DNA from: Actinostola sp. cb2023
Taxonomy: Eukaryota > Cnidaria > Anthozoa > Actiniaria > Actinostolidae
NCBI GenBank assembly: GCA_033675265.1
Contig: JAUJYZ010000520.1
Location: forward strand, 117,824 to 181,823
Direction: 5' to 3'
DNA: 64,000 bases
Shown: positions 21,392-30,765 of the stretch, piece by piece
How positions within the stretch are numbered: position 1 is the stretch's first letter
How the letters are laid out: each line of letters begins with the position of its first letter
Notes under the pieces: model-generated
Told to the model about the DNA's origin: nothing
Database searches by the model: none
Seen by the model: the letters and a program-made list of their open reading frames with translations, nothing else
Position numbers and translations under genes: made by a program

Positions 21392-22335
21392 ATTTGGCCT
21401 CAGTAGAAACATTACACAACTAATATATTTACAAATAATACATTACCCAAGTAACAGAGTCAAGAATTTATTTTGTCAAAACATTTAACTACGACTGATA
21501 GGAATATAATTGTATTCAAATGTCTTGTGAATGCAGATTAACGTGGAGGGATTAAAAGATGTGTTCATTTGGGTTAAGTTATCAAAAGAGTATAATAATA
21601 ATTAGTTATTACTGGAGGTATATATCCATAGTTAATAGAAAAGAATGGTTATGAAGCCCTAGAACTCCGAGGGTCCAATGTGGGTGTTGAGCAGGCCAAT
21701 CACATGACATTGATTAACTGTGGTTGAGTGATCATTGTAAAGTGCAAATAAAGCATTATTATTATTAGAGTGACTAGGATCGTGTTTTTTTTTGGGCTGA
21801 ACTTTTGATAGATGCAAAAAATATTGTGTTTGTGCACAGTAGCGATTGTAAAAAACAACAACATAGAACAATGGTGTTTGCTGGGTTTTCAAACCATTCC
21901 TTTCTACAATGCTGTAAAAAGATGCACTCTCAGTCACATGAAATGTTGTTTTTGTGTCCTTAAATGGGCCAAGACAGTTTGTTCTGCTTCATGGGTTAAC
22001 ATTGTTTTTCTATTGAAAAATGACTTGCGGTATATTTTTTTCAGAAAAGTGCGTAAAGTTATAGTATTAGCAAATTACTCCAACAGACATTGACAATGAA
22101 AAAGAATGTTTTAAAGTTAACATTTCAATGTCAGAACAAACATTTAGGGGCACAAACCTAAACTGCAATACATTATTTTGTAGTGTTCTTTTCTTATAAT
22201 AATACAATAAAAAAATTTACAGCTAAATATTCCCATATAATATTCAGATAAAGTTAAGTTTAGAACACCAAAAAAAAAACAAAAAACAACTTGTGTTTGA
22301 CATAAGTCATAAAGCAAAAGCCATTGGTCAAGACT
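21392..22335. other. Intergenic AT-rich DNA, nothing recognised
   Basis: Short ORFs here show no domain. No strong repeat was seen. Confidence 0.45.
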
Positions 22336-22485
22336 GGGGCCCTGTTTACATTTACATAAGAGAGATATCCCTTGCACTAAAGTCAACTCTATTGTCCACA
22401 TATTCCCTGTTGATGATAAAATAGAATAATAATATTATTGTTCCTACAGCTGGGATTATATCTCTCTCATGTAAATGGGGCCAAA
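22336..22485. mobile_element. MITE, GGGGCCCTGTTTACATTTAC ends
   Basis: GGGGCCCTGTTTACATTTAC then ATAAGAGAGATATCCC is mirrored by GGGATTATATCTCTCTCATG then TAAATGGGGCC. The core is AT-rich. Confidence 0.7.
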
Positions 22486-22559
22486 GAGCCTTTATGGCGA
22501 GCCAAAAATGATACGATGTAAAAATTCACACTGAAAGATTAAATATGTCAATGGGACAG

Positions 22560-23045
22560 CAAGAACGATGTAAGTGATTTCTGATCAAAATCTAAATTCT
22601 CCTTCAGATTGGTGAAAGAAAAAGGACAAATTTGGGTGTTAATCACAAGTCAGTTACCCTGTCATTTCTCGCACGGGACCCCTTCAGTTTTGATCACATG
22701 TTTGTGACTGCTACTGTAAGTTATAATAAAATCAAATAACAAAAAAAATCAAATGAAAACTTGTAATGATCTCTCTGCTTCTTTGATCTAAAAATAACAA
22801 TATTTTATTGTCTACACACAATGCTCTCATTTAAATTGCAAAGTACAAAAGGTAACAATGATCTGGTGAAATAAATATGTCAAGAGACAGCCAGGCATTC
22901 CTTATCATCAGATCAAAGTCTAAATTCTTATCAGATGCTGTGAATTTCAAAGGAGAATTTGGGTGTTAAATCACAAGTACCCTGTGTGGGGACCCCTTCA
23001 GTTGGTGACCAATGTTTGTGACTGGCTACTGACCTGAAAAAATAT
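22560..23045. repeat. Two diverged tandem copies of the gene A 3' region
   Basis: Segments at about 22560-22730 and 22880-23035 are alignable (shared GGAGAATTTGGGTGTTAA-like block, GGGACCCCTTCAGTT, TTTGTGACTG). The second starts with the end of a calcyphosin last exon on the minus strand (FDLMIRNAW at about 22893-22925), so both look like decayed duplicates of the region around exon 6 of gene A. Confidence 0.5.
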
Positions 23046-23720
23046 ATAAAATTACCAAAAATATTATTAACACTTCAATGATCAAAACTGCTTCTGATCT
23101 AAAAAAACAAAAAAGCTGTCACTACCAAAAAAAAAACACAATGCTTTTTTTTTGCAAAAAAAAAACAATGATCTGGTAAAAACCTAGAGATGCCAGGCAT
23201 TCCTTATCATCAGAAAAAAGGCATAAAAACAACTGGCACTCAAACCAGAGTAAAAACCATTCACTCTTACTACCTGAAAAAAAAAAAAAATTACCACTTC
23301 ACTAACACTTCAAAAAAAAAAACAAAAGCTTCACTACAAAAAAAAAAAAAAAAGCTTCACTACCAAAAAAAAAAAAAAAAAACTTCACTACCAAAAAAAA
23401 AAAATTTAACTTCACTACCAAAAAAAAAAAAAAAACACTTCACTACCAAAAAAAAAAAAAAACTTCACTACCAAAAAAAAAACGGCAACTTCACTACCAA
23501 AAAAAAAAAAAAAAAAGCTTCACTACCAAAAAAAAAAAAAAAAGCTTCACTAAAAAAAAAAAATTCACTACCAAAAAAAAAAAAAAAAAAATTCACTACC
23601 AAAAAAAAAAAAAAAAAAAAAACTTCACTACAAAAAAAAAAAAAACTTCACTACCAAAAAAAAAAAAAAAGCTTCACTACCAAAAAAAAATAAATAATTC
23701 ACTGCCAAAAAAAAACGAAC
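23046..23720 (+). repeat. Degenerate A-run array, CTTCACTACC + A(n)
   Basis: About 15 copies of CTTCACTACC are separated by A runs of 8-20 nt. The left part (23110-23230) aligns with 22800-22920, except that mixed-sequence stretches of that copy are A or T homopolymers here. The long open frame of Lys, Thr and Ser on the plus strand is a product of the array. Confidence 0.8.
23184..23273 (-). CDS. CAPSL: Gene A exon 6 (last, anomalous)
   Basis: After a TTTTCAG acceptor the frame reads VVRVNGFYSGLSASCFYAFF, then LMIRNAWHL and stop. It aligns with the last exons of B and C (YYSGVSA... FDLMMRNAW), but the EF4 acidic residues (YDEF / LDEF, and the DND or DSD run) are gone and it is four codons shorter than in gene B. 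Many changes are to A on the plus strand, as in the adjacent A-run array. Confidence 0.55.
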   Translation of the reverse strand, partial: VVRVNGFYSGLSASCFYAFFLMIRNAWHL

Positions 23721-26700
23721 TTTTGTTTCCTTACAGAAAACAAACTTACTTTATTGTCAGGATCTGTAGTACTGTCAAAGTTTTTGAGAAACTCTTGAAG
23801 GCATTCCTTCTCACCCCATTCACCACTTTGGTACTTCTTGTGGTGTCGAACATTATAGACACTACAATAAATACAAAGGAGATCAGAAAAGTACAATGTA
23901 TTCACATTTGACCAAGTCCATGATCCCTTGTGCCAATGTATTGCTATACACTGATGCAATCTCTACTAGTTTAACCATTAGTCCCTAACACATAGTATTG
24001 TTATACACTGATGCAGTCTCTACTTGTTTAACCACTAGTCCCGAACACATTGTATTGCTATACACTGATGCAGTCTCTACTAGTCTAACCACTAGTCCCT
24101 AACACATTGTATTGTTATACACTGATGCAGTCTCTACTTGTTTACCCACTAGTCCCGAACACAGTGTATTGTTATACACTGATGCAGTCTCTACTAGTTT
24201 ACCCACTAGTCCCTAACACAGTGTATTGTTTTATACACTGATGCAGTCTCTACTAGTTTAACCACTAGTCCCTAACACATTGTATTGTTATACACTGATG
24301 CAGTCTCTACTAGTTTACCCACTAGTCCCTAACACATTGTATTTTGTTATACACTGATGCAGTCTCTACTAGTTTAACCACTAGTCCCTAACACAGTGTA
24401 TTGTTATACACTGATGCAGTCTCTACTAGTTTAACCGTTAGTCTCTATATGCATGTCACATTGAAACATGATGCAAAGTCTCTACTAGTTTTATCAGATA
24501 TTTCCCTAACACAGTGCTCCTATTAAGACCATTCATAGAATTAAGACCATTAATTATTAGCCTCTATCAGTTTTTCTTGATACATAGTGAAACATGCCTG
24601 TCAAATTAAAAAAGGGAGGGAGGGAGGGGTGAGGAAACATAACTCACCCTTTCAAATCCTCAACAGTTAAGATACCATCACCAGTCTTATCAATCTTGCT
24701 GAAAGCCTGCATAACAATTTTTGATCTGCATGCATTCATAACAGGCTAAAGACATAAATACTGTATTAATAATGTAATAATATTATTAGAACAACATTAC
24801 ATGTTATTAAAATAGACTGCAATATAGACCAAATGCAATAATGGCGTCTAATGCCAATTGCCATTGTTCTGTACTGACTAACCTCGTGTTTGTGTGGAAA
24901 CACAAAAGCATTTTCACCTGTTGAGAGGCTAGTCAGTCCAGAACAATAATGGCATTTGAAATTGAACGCCATTATTGCATTCGGTCTATTGGTAGGACTA
25001 CAGATGAAGTCATATCAGGGCCTCTGATATGGTGGGGGGGGAAAAAAAAGGGGAGATTATGCGGGGGGGGGGAAATGGAAATTATGCAGAAAAAAGGGAA
25101 ATTAAGTGGAAAAAAGGTCAATAATAATTTATTATTAATAATTATTACGCGAATCATTTATCCAAAATAACTTTGTTTTACCAGGTTTTAGAGGAGGAAA
25201 TTCATCTAAATTTTTTGAGAACATTTATATTTCAATAGACCGAATGCAATAATGGCAGAATTAGTAAATCTCATTTAGTGTGTAGTTAGTGATATGATAC
25301 AGCCATCATTTCACAGAGTATAATGACAAAATCAAACCTACAAGATTTTAGAGCGACTCTACAAAAATGTAAAAAGTTATAGCAAATTGAAATCACAAAG
25401 ATTTGTAGGGGAAATGAGACTGACTAGCCTCGTTTCCATGCAATTGCTAGAATTCAAATGGTTGTAACTTTATGATATTTTATTACTACTACAAAAAATG
25501 ATATTATATTTATTAAATTTGTATTTCTTCTCAGTTTATGCAAGTTAATCCACCATTGTTGCATTCACTCTATAGAGGGTTTGCACAATCACAAGTAGGG
25601 GGCATTGTTTAAAGGTCGACATACCCTCAGACCGGTAAGAAATTCATCAAAGTTTAAGATGCCATTTCCATCTTTATCAAACTGGTTGAAGAGTTTCTCA
25701 ATTTCCTGGAATCATTTAAACAGAAGTGAAACATTAATTTAGTTATCATATTTTATTTTATTACATATTGAAATCATATTGCTGCAAGCCAGCAGGCGAG
25801 CAGCGAAACTAATCGTGACGAGTTCCTGTGTCATGTGTGGTCATGTGGGATCTGGACACTTATGTGTATGCAACTAGAGGGTCAACCACATTTCACAGAG
25901 TTTGTTTGTGGAGATGATTTTGTGAGCTCACGGTACTTTTGATCAGTGTAGTGGTAATCGAATTATGCGCACTCACACCACATTCAATCGATTAAAAACC
26001 ACATTTCAATTCACTCGCAGCAATTCATTTTCTATCAGAAACTACTAGTTTAATATTTTTTACCTCACCTCTCGTAAACGTAAGCACCTACCTCTCGTAA
26101 GCACCCACCTCTCATAAGCACCCACCTCTTGTAAGCACCCGCCTCTGATAAGCACCCGCCTCTCGTAAGCACCCGCCTCTCATAAGCACCCGCCTCTCGT
26201 AAGCACCCGCCTCTCGTAAGCACCCGCCTCTCGTAAGCACCCACCTCTCGTAAGCACCCGCCTCTCGTAAGCACCCACCTCTCGTAAGCACCCACCTCTC
26301 GTAAGCACCCGCCTCTCGTAAGCACCCACCTCTCGTAAGCACCCGCCTCTCGTAAGCACCCGCCTCTCGTAAGCACCCGCCTCTCGCAAGCACCCGCCTC
26401 TCGTAAGCACCTGCCTCTCGTAAGCACTAGCCTCTCGTAAACACCCACCTCTCGTAAGCACCCACCTCTCGTAAGCACCCACCTCTCGTAAGCACCCACC
26501 TCTCGTAAGCACCCACCTCTCGTAAGCACCCGCCTCTCGTAAGCACCCGCCTCTCGTAAGCACCCGCCTCTCGTAAGCACCCGCCTCTCGTAAGCACCCA
26601 CCTCTCGTAAGCACCCACCTCTCGTAAGCACCCACCTCTCGTAAGCACCCGCCTCTCGTAAGCACCCGCCTCTCGTAAGCACCCGCCTCTCGTAAGCACC

Positions 26701-29700
26701 CGCCTCTCGCAAGCACTCTCCTCTCGTAAGCACCCCACCTCTCGTAAGCACCCACCTCTCGTGAGCACCCACCTCTCATAAGCACCCACCTCTCGCAAGC
26801 ACCCACCTCTCGCAAGCACCCACCTCTCGCAAGCACCCACCTCTCGTAAGCACCCACCTCTCGTAAGCACCCACCTCTCGTAAGCACCCACCTCTCGTAA
26901 GCACCCACCTCTCGTAAGCACCCACCTCTCGTAAGCACCCACCTCTCGTAAGCACCCACCTCTCGCACCCAAGCACCCACCTCTCGTAAGCACCCACCTC
27001 TCATAAGCACCCACCTCTCGTAAGCACCCACCTCTCTCAATAAGCACCCACCTCTCGTAAGCACCCACCTCTCGTAAGCACCCACCTCTCGTAAGCACCC
27101 ACCTCTCGCAAGCACCCACCTCTCGCAAGCACCCACCTCTCGTAAGCACCCACCTCTCGTAAGCACCCACCTCTCGTAAGCACCCACCTCTCGTAAGCAC
27201 CCACCTCTCGTAAGCACCCGCCACATTGGACATTGGGTAACTCTGCAAGTTAGTGGTATGCAAATGAAGTGAAAATAAAAAACCCTATGGTCCGAGTTCT
27301 AGTAAGCGTCCACCTCTGGTATGTGACCACAATGCTTGACATTTTGGGTTACTGGTTGCTTATGGGAGGTTCGACTGTATTTATTTTATTATGACAATCG
27401 AACTAAGAAAATCATGGACCTGTAAATTATGTCTGGAATGTTCATTGTGTTGTGACCAATCACATGCAAGTTCTTGAAACCACAGATCATTATCAATCAC
27501 TGAACAACAAGGCCGTTAAGGACGTTCGTGGTCATTGCTCGCGTGCATTCTTACTGCGCACAATCACGAGCGCTATTAAACCAGAAGTCAAAATGACCAA
27601 AAACATTTTTTTCGAAACCAAAATATATTTTTTCGAAATATGATCCATTTTTTCCTTTTTATTTTGATATCTAAAATAGCTTTCTTAACATGTCTTCGAT
27701 TCCCAATGGCTTTTTGCTTTTGAAAAGCGCAAAAAGCAGCGATTTTTAAAGAAACGAACTCTCATTAGTACCCAGTCTCCCCTCGGTATTCAAAATGGCA
27801 GCCAATTTTCCGATTTTTACGGCAAAATATCTACGAAACGAACACGGTGACCCCCATTTTTTTCTGCCTAATATCTAGGTACTACAAAGATCTACAAAAT
27901 ATGTGAAAAAAATGACATTAATGACTGACATCAATATTTTCAAAAAAATTACACCCCTCCACGGATTCGAACGACGCACATTTTGACGGCAATGCGCGGA
28001 TTAAAACTTTCACAAATACTTCGAATTACCAGTTCTGTTATTGAATTCATATTTAATCAATTATGGTAACTACAAATATATTCAATGTCAGGTAAAATTT
28101 AATAGAATTTGAAGAACGTTTTCATGTAATTTTGATGTGTTCATGACACGATTACTTATCATAATTCGCACGTCTTTCTCTTCAAAATCATCAGTTTTGC
28201 TCGGCATGTAGCTCAAAAATGAAGACGGTGACCCCCATTTTTTATTTCAGTTTTTTAACTCTAATATGATAGAGTATCTGTATGCCAAGTTTCAGAAAAT
28301 TGACATTATAACTTCAATTGCCCACGAACGTCCTTAAGTTTCAATATTTACGCTCTGTCTTACATGTATCTTGTAGGAAATTAGATTGCTATTCCTTTCT
28401 GTGACAATATTATGGTTTATCATGCGAGGACGAGTATGTGTGTTTTGGGTCAGCCATTTTGTAAGAGTCGTTTTATGCCCAGGGCTTCAATAAACCTCAG
28501 TTCTCGTAGAACTTTCACATTTTCTATTTGAGAGATGCATACACTAGGTGTCCAGGAATTCTTACCTGGTCATTCATCCCTGTATCATAGTTTTGCATGC
28601 CCTTATAGAACTCATCCCTATTGAGGCTTTAAAAATGAAGATGATGACCCCCATTTTTTATTTCAGTTTTTTAACTCTAATACGATAGAGTGTATGCCAA
28701 GTTTCAGAAAATTGACATTATAATTTCAATTATTGCCCACGAACGTCCTTAAGTTTCAATATTTACGCTCTGTCTTACATGTATATTATAGGAAATTAGA
28801 TTGCTATTCCTTTCTGTGACAATATTATGGTTTATCATGCGAGGACGAGTATGTGTGTTTTGGGTCAGCCATTTTGTAAGAGTTGTTTTATGCCCAGGGC
28901 TTCAATAAACCTCAGTTCTCGTAGAACTTTCACATTTTCTATTTGAGAGATGCATACACTAGGTGTCCAGGAATTCTTACCTGGTCATCCATCCCTGTAT
29001 CATAGTTTTGCATGCCCTTATAGAACTCCTCCCTATTGAGGGTATGGCTCCTATCATCATGGACAAAAATCATCGCAGTTGGAATGATCGAGTGGAATAA
29101 AAAATGACACACACAAACACTGTAAAAACATTGAGAACTTATTTTATTACATTGGACAATGATTTCTTAATTGGAATGTCGTCACGTGCCGAGTAGTTGA
29201 ATATACATTTTGGGGAAATGTCGTCACGTGCCGAGTAGTTGAATATACATTGAATGAAACGTGCCGAGTAGTTGAATATACATTGGACAATGATTTCTTA
29301 ATCATTGTGTCACGTGCCGAGTGTTGAATATACATTGGACAATATTTCTTAATCACCAGGTCGTTTAGTTGAATAACCAGGACAAAGATTTCTTAATCAT
29401 CGCAGTTGGAATGAATATACATTGGACAATGATTTCTTGTGCCGAGTAGTTGAATATGTCGCACGTGCCGAGTAGTTGAATATACATGGGACAATGATTT
29501 CTTAATCATCGCAGTTGGAATGTGGTCACGTGCCGAGTAGTTGAATATACATTGGACAATGATTTCTTAGTCATCGCAGTTGGAATGTCATCACATGCCG
29601 AGTAGTTGAATACATTGGTCAATACTGTGCTGTCAGGAGATTGATAGACCTATTAATAAATGCAATGGCTCTTATAATGATAGAGAAGAAAGTATTCCTC

Positions 29701-29857
29701 TACTTTACACCATGAGTTGCACTTACCTTCCAAACCTTGAAATAGAGTTAACTCCTCTCCTTAACAAAGAAGCCTGCAATTTCTCTAGAGGATCAGTAGC
29801 TTCTTTAGCAATTCTGGCATATTTACGCTCTAATTCTTTATCTTCACTGATAGACAT
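23184..29857 (-). CDS. CAPSL: Calcyphosin-like EF-hand protein, gene A (six coding exons)
   Basis: Joined exons at 29727-29857, 28981-29119 (or a shorter form), 25625-25705, 24648-24745, 23750-23861 and 23184-23273 keep an open frame of about 216 residues. The family (calcyphosin/CAPSL) binds Ca2+ through four EF-hands and is associated with ciliated cells. Exon 1 encodes the N-terminal helix with RISATDP-like ATDPLEKLQ. EF1 is degenerate: its loop starts with His instead of Asp. EF2, DKDGNGILNFDE, is canonical. EF3, DKTGDGILTVED, ends in Asp. EF4 is split between exons 5 and 6 and is non-canonical. Junctions have GT donors and AG acceptors, except that the expected exon 2 acceptor is absent (see exon 2). 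The last exon is abnormal. The gene may be expressed, but could be decaying. Confidence 0.7.
23750..23861 (-). CDS. CAPSL: Gene A exon 5
   Basis: The 112-nt exon encodes VYNVRHHKKYQSGEWGEK and the helix CLQEFLKNFDS, the hallmark calcyphosin segment before EF4. Acceptor TTGTAG, donor GTAAGTTT. Confidence 0.88.
23930..24470. repeat. Minisatellite, about 57-bp unit, about 9 copies
   Basis: Tandem copies of a unit containing CACTGATGCAGTCTCTACTA, then GTTTAACCACTAGTCCCTAA, then CACATTGTATTG. It fills the intron between exons 5 and 4 of gene A. Variants (TACCCAC/TAACCAC; GAACAC/TAACAC) alternate along the array, indicating unequal exchange. Confidence 0.9.
24648..24745 (-). CDS. CAPSL: Gene A exon 4 (EF-hand 3)
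   Basis: The 98-nt exon encodes PVMNACRSKIVMQAFSKI, then loop DKTGDGILTVED, then LK. Genes B and C read PPMS at the start where this reads PVMN. Acceptor TTTAG, donor GTGAGTT. Confidence 0.87.
24824..24992. mobile_element. MITE, CAATAGACCGAATGCAATAA-type ends
   Basis: ATAGACCAAATGCAATAATG near 24834 is mirrored at about 24968-24990; inner GTACTGACTA and TAGTCAGTCC also pair. A solo end, AATAGACCGAATGCAATAAT, lies at 25234. Confidence 0.65.
24995..25620. other. Intron 3 of gene A: G-rich tract and element fragments
   Basis: Contains a G/A purine stretch (about 25030-25110), a solo MITE end (25234) and AT-rich DNA. No coding sequence. Confidence 0.4.
25625..25705 (-). CDS. CAPSL: Gene A exon 3 (EF-hand 2)
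   Basis: The 81-nt exon encodes EIEKLFNQF, the canonical loop DKDGNGILNFDE and FLTGLR. Acceptor TTCCAG, donor GTATGT. Same length and phase as in genes B and C. Confidence 0.88.
26064..27228. repeat. 17-bp minisatellite, CACCTCTCGTAAGCACC type
   Basis: About 68 tandem copies of CACCTCTCGTAAGCACC (C/G and T/C variants) lie in intron 2 of gene A. Since 17 is not a multiple of 3, the minus strand stays open in all frames and gives a 17-residue period (GAYERWVLTRGGCLRE), an artefact of the repeat. CGCCTC and CACCTC variants cluster in runs, showing local amplification. Confidence 0.93.
27229..27383. mobile_element. Element end next to the 17-bp array
   Basis: AGTAAGCGTCCACCTCTGG, then GACATTTTGGGTTACTGG, then GGGAGGTTCGACTGTA: the right end of the GTAAGCGACCACCTC family that is intact at 49970-50142. 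The array unit resembles its subterminal AAGCGACCACCTCTC motif. Confidence 0.55.
27384..28211. other. Intron 2 of gene A, no gene recognised
   Basis: Sequence near 27510-27530 (GGACGTTCGTGG) is complemented at about 28323-28335 (CCACGAACGTCC) and again at 28738, suggesting another inverted element of about 0.8 kb. No coding sequence. Confidence 0.4.
28212..29040. repeat. Tandem duplication, two copies of about 415 bp
   Basis: 28212-28628 and 28629-29040 are near-identical from AAAAATGAAGA(C/T)G(G/A)TGACC to the exon 2 sequence CCTATTGAGG. Small indels (AATT, TATC) distinguish them. Each carries the donor half of exon 2. Confidence 0.88.
28565..28628 (-). pseudogene. Partial duplicate of gene A exon 2
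   Basis: This copies the 3' half of exon 2 (LNRDEFYKGMQNYDTGMNDQ plus GTAAG donor) but is cut off before the EF loop and has no acceptor. It lies at the end of the 28212-28628 tandem duplicate. Confidence 0.75.
28981..29119 (-). CDS. CAPSL: Gene A exon 2 (EF-hand 1), acceptor uncertain
   Basis: The conserved part (28981-about 29077) encodes HDDRSHTLNREEFYKGMQN and ends at a GTAAG donor. Where gene B has a CAG acceptor this copy has CAACTGCG, with no AG. The nearest good upstream acceptor is TTTTTACAG at 29120-29122. Using it gives a 139-nt exon in the right phase with about 15 extra residues (VCVCHFLFHSIIPTA) and no stop. The EF1 loop begins with His, so Ca2+ binding there is doubtful. Confidence 0.6.
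29150..29630. repeat. Irregular array, about 65-bp unit with CACGTGCCGAGTAG
   Basis: Seven or so copies of GTCACGTGCCGAGTAGTTGA followed by ATATACATTGGACAATGATT and often TCTTAATCATCGCAGTTGGAA. The last part, ATCATCGCAGTTGGAATG, is also the 5' edge of exon 2 of gene A, so the array includes copies of the exon boundary. The repeated CACGTG is an E-box sequence. Confidence 0.82.
29727..29857 (-). CDS. CAPSL: Gene A exon 1 (start codon)
   Basis: This holds the ATG at 29857 and 43 codons plus two bases, ending SISRFG + AG at a GTAAGTG donor. It is 36 nt longer than exon 1 of gene B because of extra residues before the conserved RRGVNSISRFG end. Confidence 0.85.
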
Positions 29858-30177
29858 GTTGAATCTGATGAAAACAAATCAAATTAATCACCATCATAAT
29901 GACCACAGAGAATTGCCTATAAATATAACTGAAAAAATGGGGTACAGGACACAATTTCCATTTAAAACTGTTTTTGTAGTCAAATTTCATTTCGGTCAAA
30001 GATAATCAATTGCTAAATACAAAACCTAACCGAAAACATACATAATTTCTATGCACAGCTGGCCAGTCTTTTATCCTCGCTTCTCCACCCATTTCCCCCA
30101 GCACTAGATTAATAAATTAATATTTGATGTCCAAGCACTGGTATATACATGTAAAACGGGTACAAGTACTTTACGAT

Positions 30178-30650
30178 TCAATCTCGCAAACATCTAACAT
30201 TTACACAAGTTAAATATGAACACTTTACGTAATTCGCTAACAAAGAAAGGCTCCTGTGAGCAACATACAAGTCGAAGGCACCGCACTCCATTTTGATATG
30301 TCCTCCATGTTCTTCTTTGAACAAAACGCTGCAACTGAAAGCAAACGGACGAATATCCATCTTGCAGACTAAATATAAGACTCCCTATCGGTCAAAGCGC
30401 ATTAAAGACAAAGTATATTGCTTTTCATTAGGCTTATGTGGAACCTTATTCAGTGACAAATTCAACCGAACGAGAAATAACAGCGTTTGGCGCCACGTTT
30501 GCGATGAATAACTAAAAGTTGAACAAATAGCTGTGTAAATAGCGAAAATATACTGTTAGCACATTACATAGCGATACAACTCATTGCTAAGTAGCTCAGA
30601 GTACTTTCTATTGAGTCCAAACGACTATTAGAGAGGGTTTTCAAGGATAA
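30178..30650. other. Gene A intron 1 / upstream intron sequence
   Basis: Between the first coding exon and the putative UTR exon. No further structure recognised. Confidence 0.4.
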
Positions 30651-30656
30651 ACTTAC

Positions 30657-30765
30657 CTTGCAATTTCTTTGGAAAACTCAGCTTTGCTTCAAACTCTGTT
30701 TCTTGCTCAAGGTGTGTGCATTGGAACCCAAGCCGCGTCGGTTAACTTATACACAGGGAGACCGA
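30657..30765 (-). promoter_or_regulatory. Gene A putative non-coding first exon and promoter block
   Basis: A GTAAGTTTATCC donor (30651-30656) ends a probable 5' UTR exon. At 30722-30765 the plus strand reads TGGAACCCAAGCC, then CTCGG/GTCGG-TTAAC, then ACACAGG and ACCGA. The same block with few changes lies upstream of gene B (49918-49962), followed by the same donor. Shared conservation 19 kb away argues for a core promoter. Confidence 0.5.

Noticed and set aside
23190..23693. 167-residue Lys/Thr/Ser-rich frame (+)
   Set aside because: Produced by the CTTCACTACC + A-run array; it runs antisense through exon 6 of gene A.
26180..27226. 348-residue and other long frames on the minus strand
   Set aside because: They are translations of the 17-bp minisatellite in several frames; no domain, no splice support.
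26064..27228. CRISPR-like regular repeats
   Set aside because: Unit is 17 bp with no spacers, in an animal genome intron: a minisatellite.
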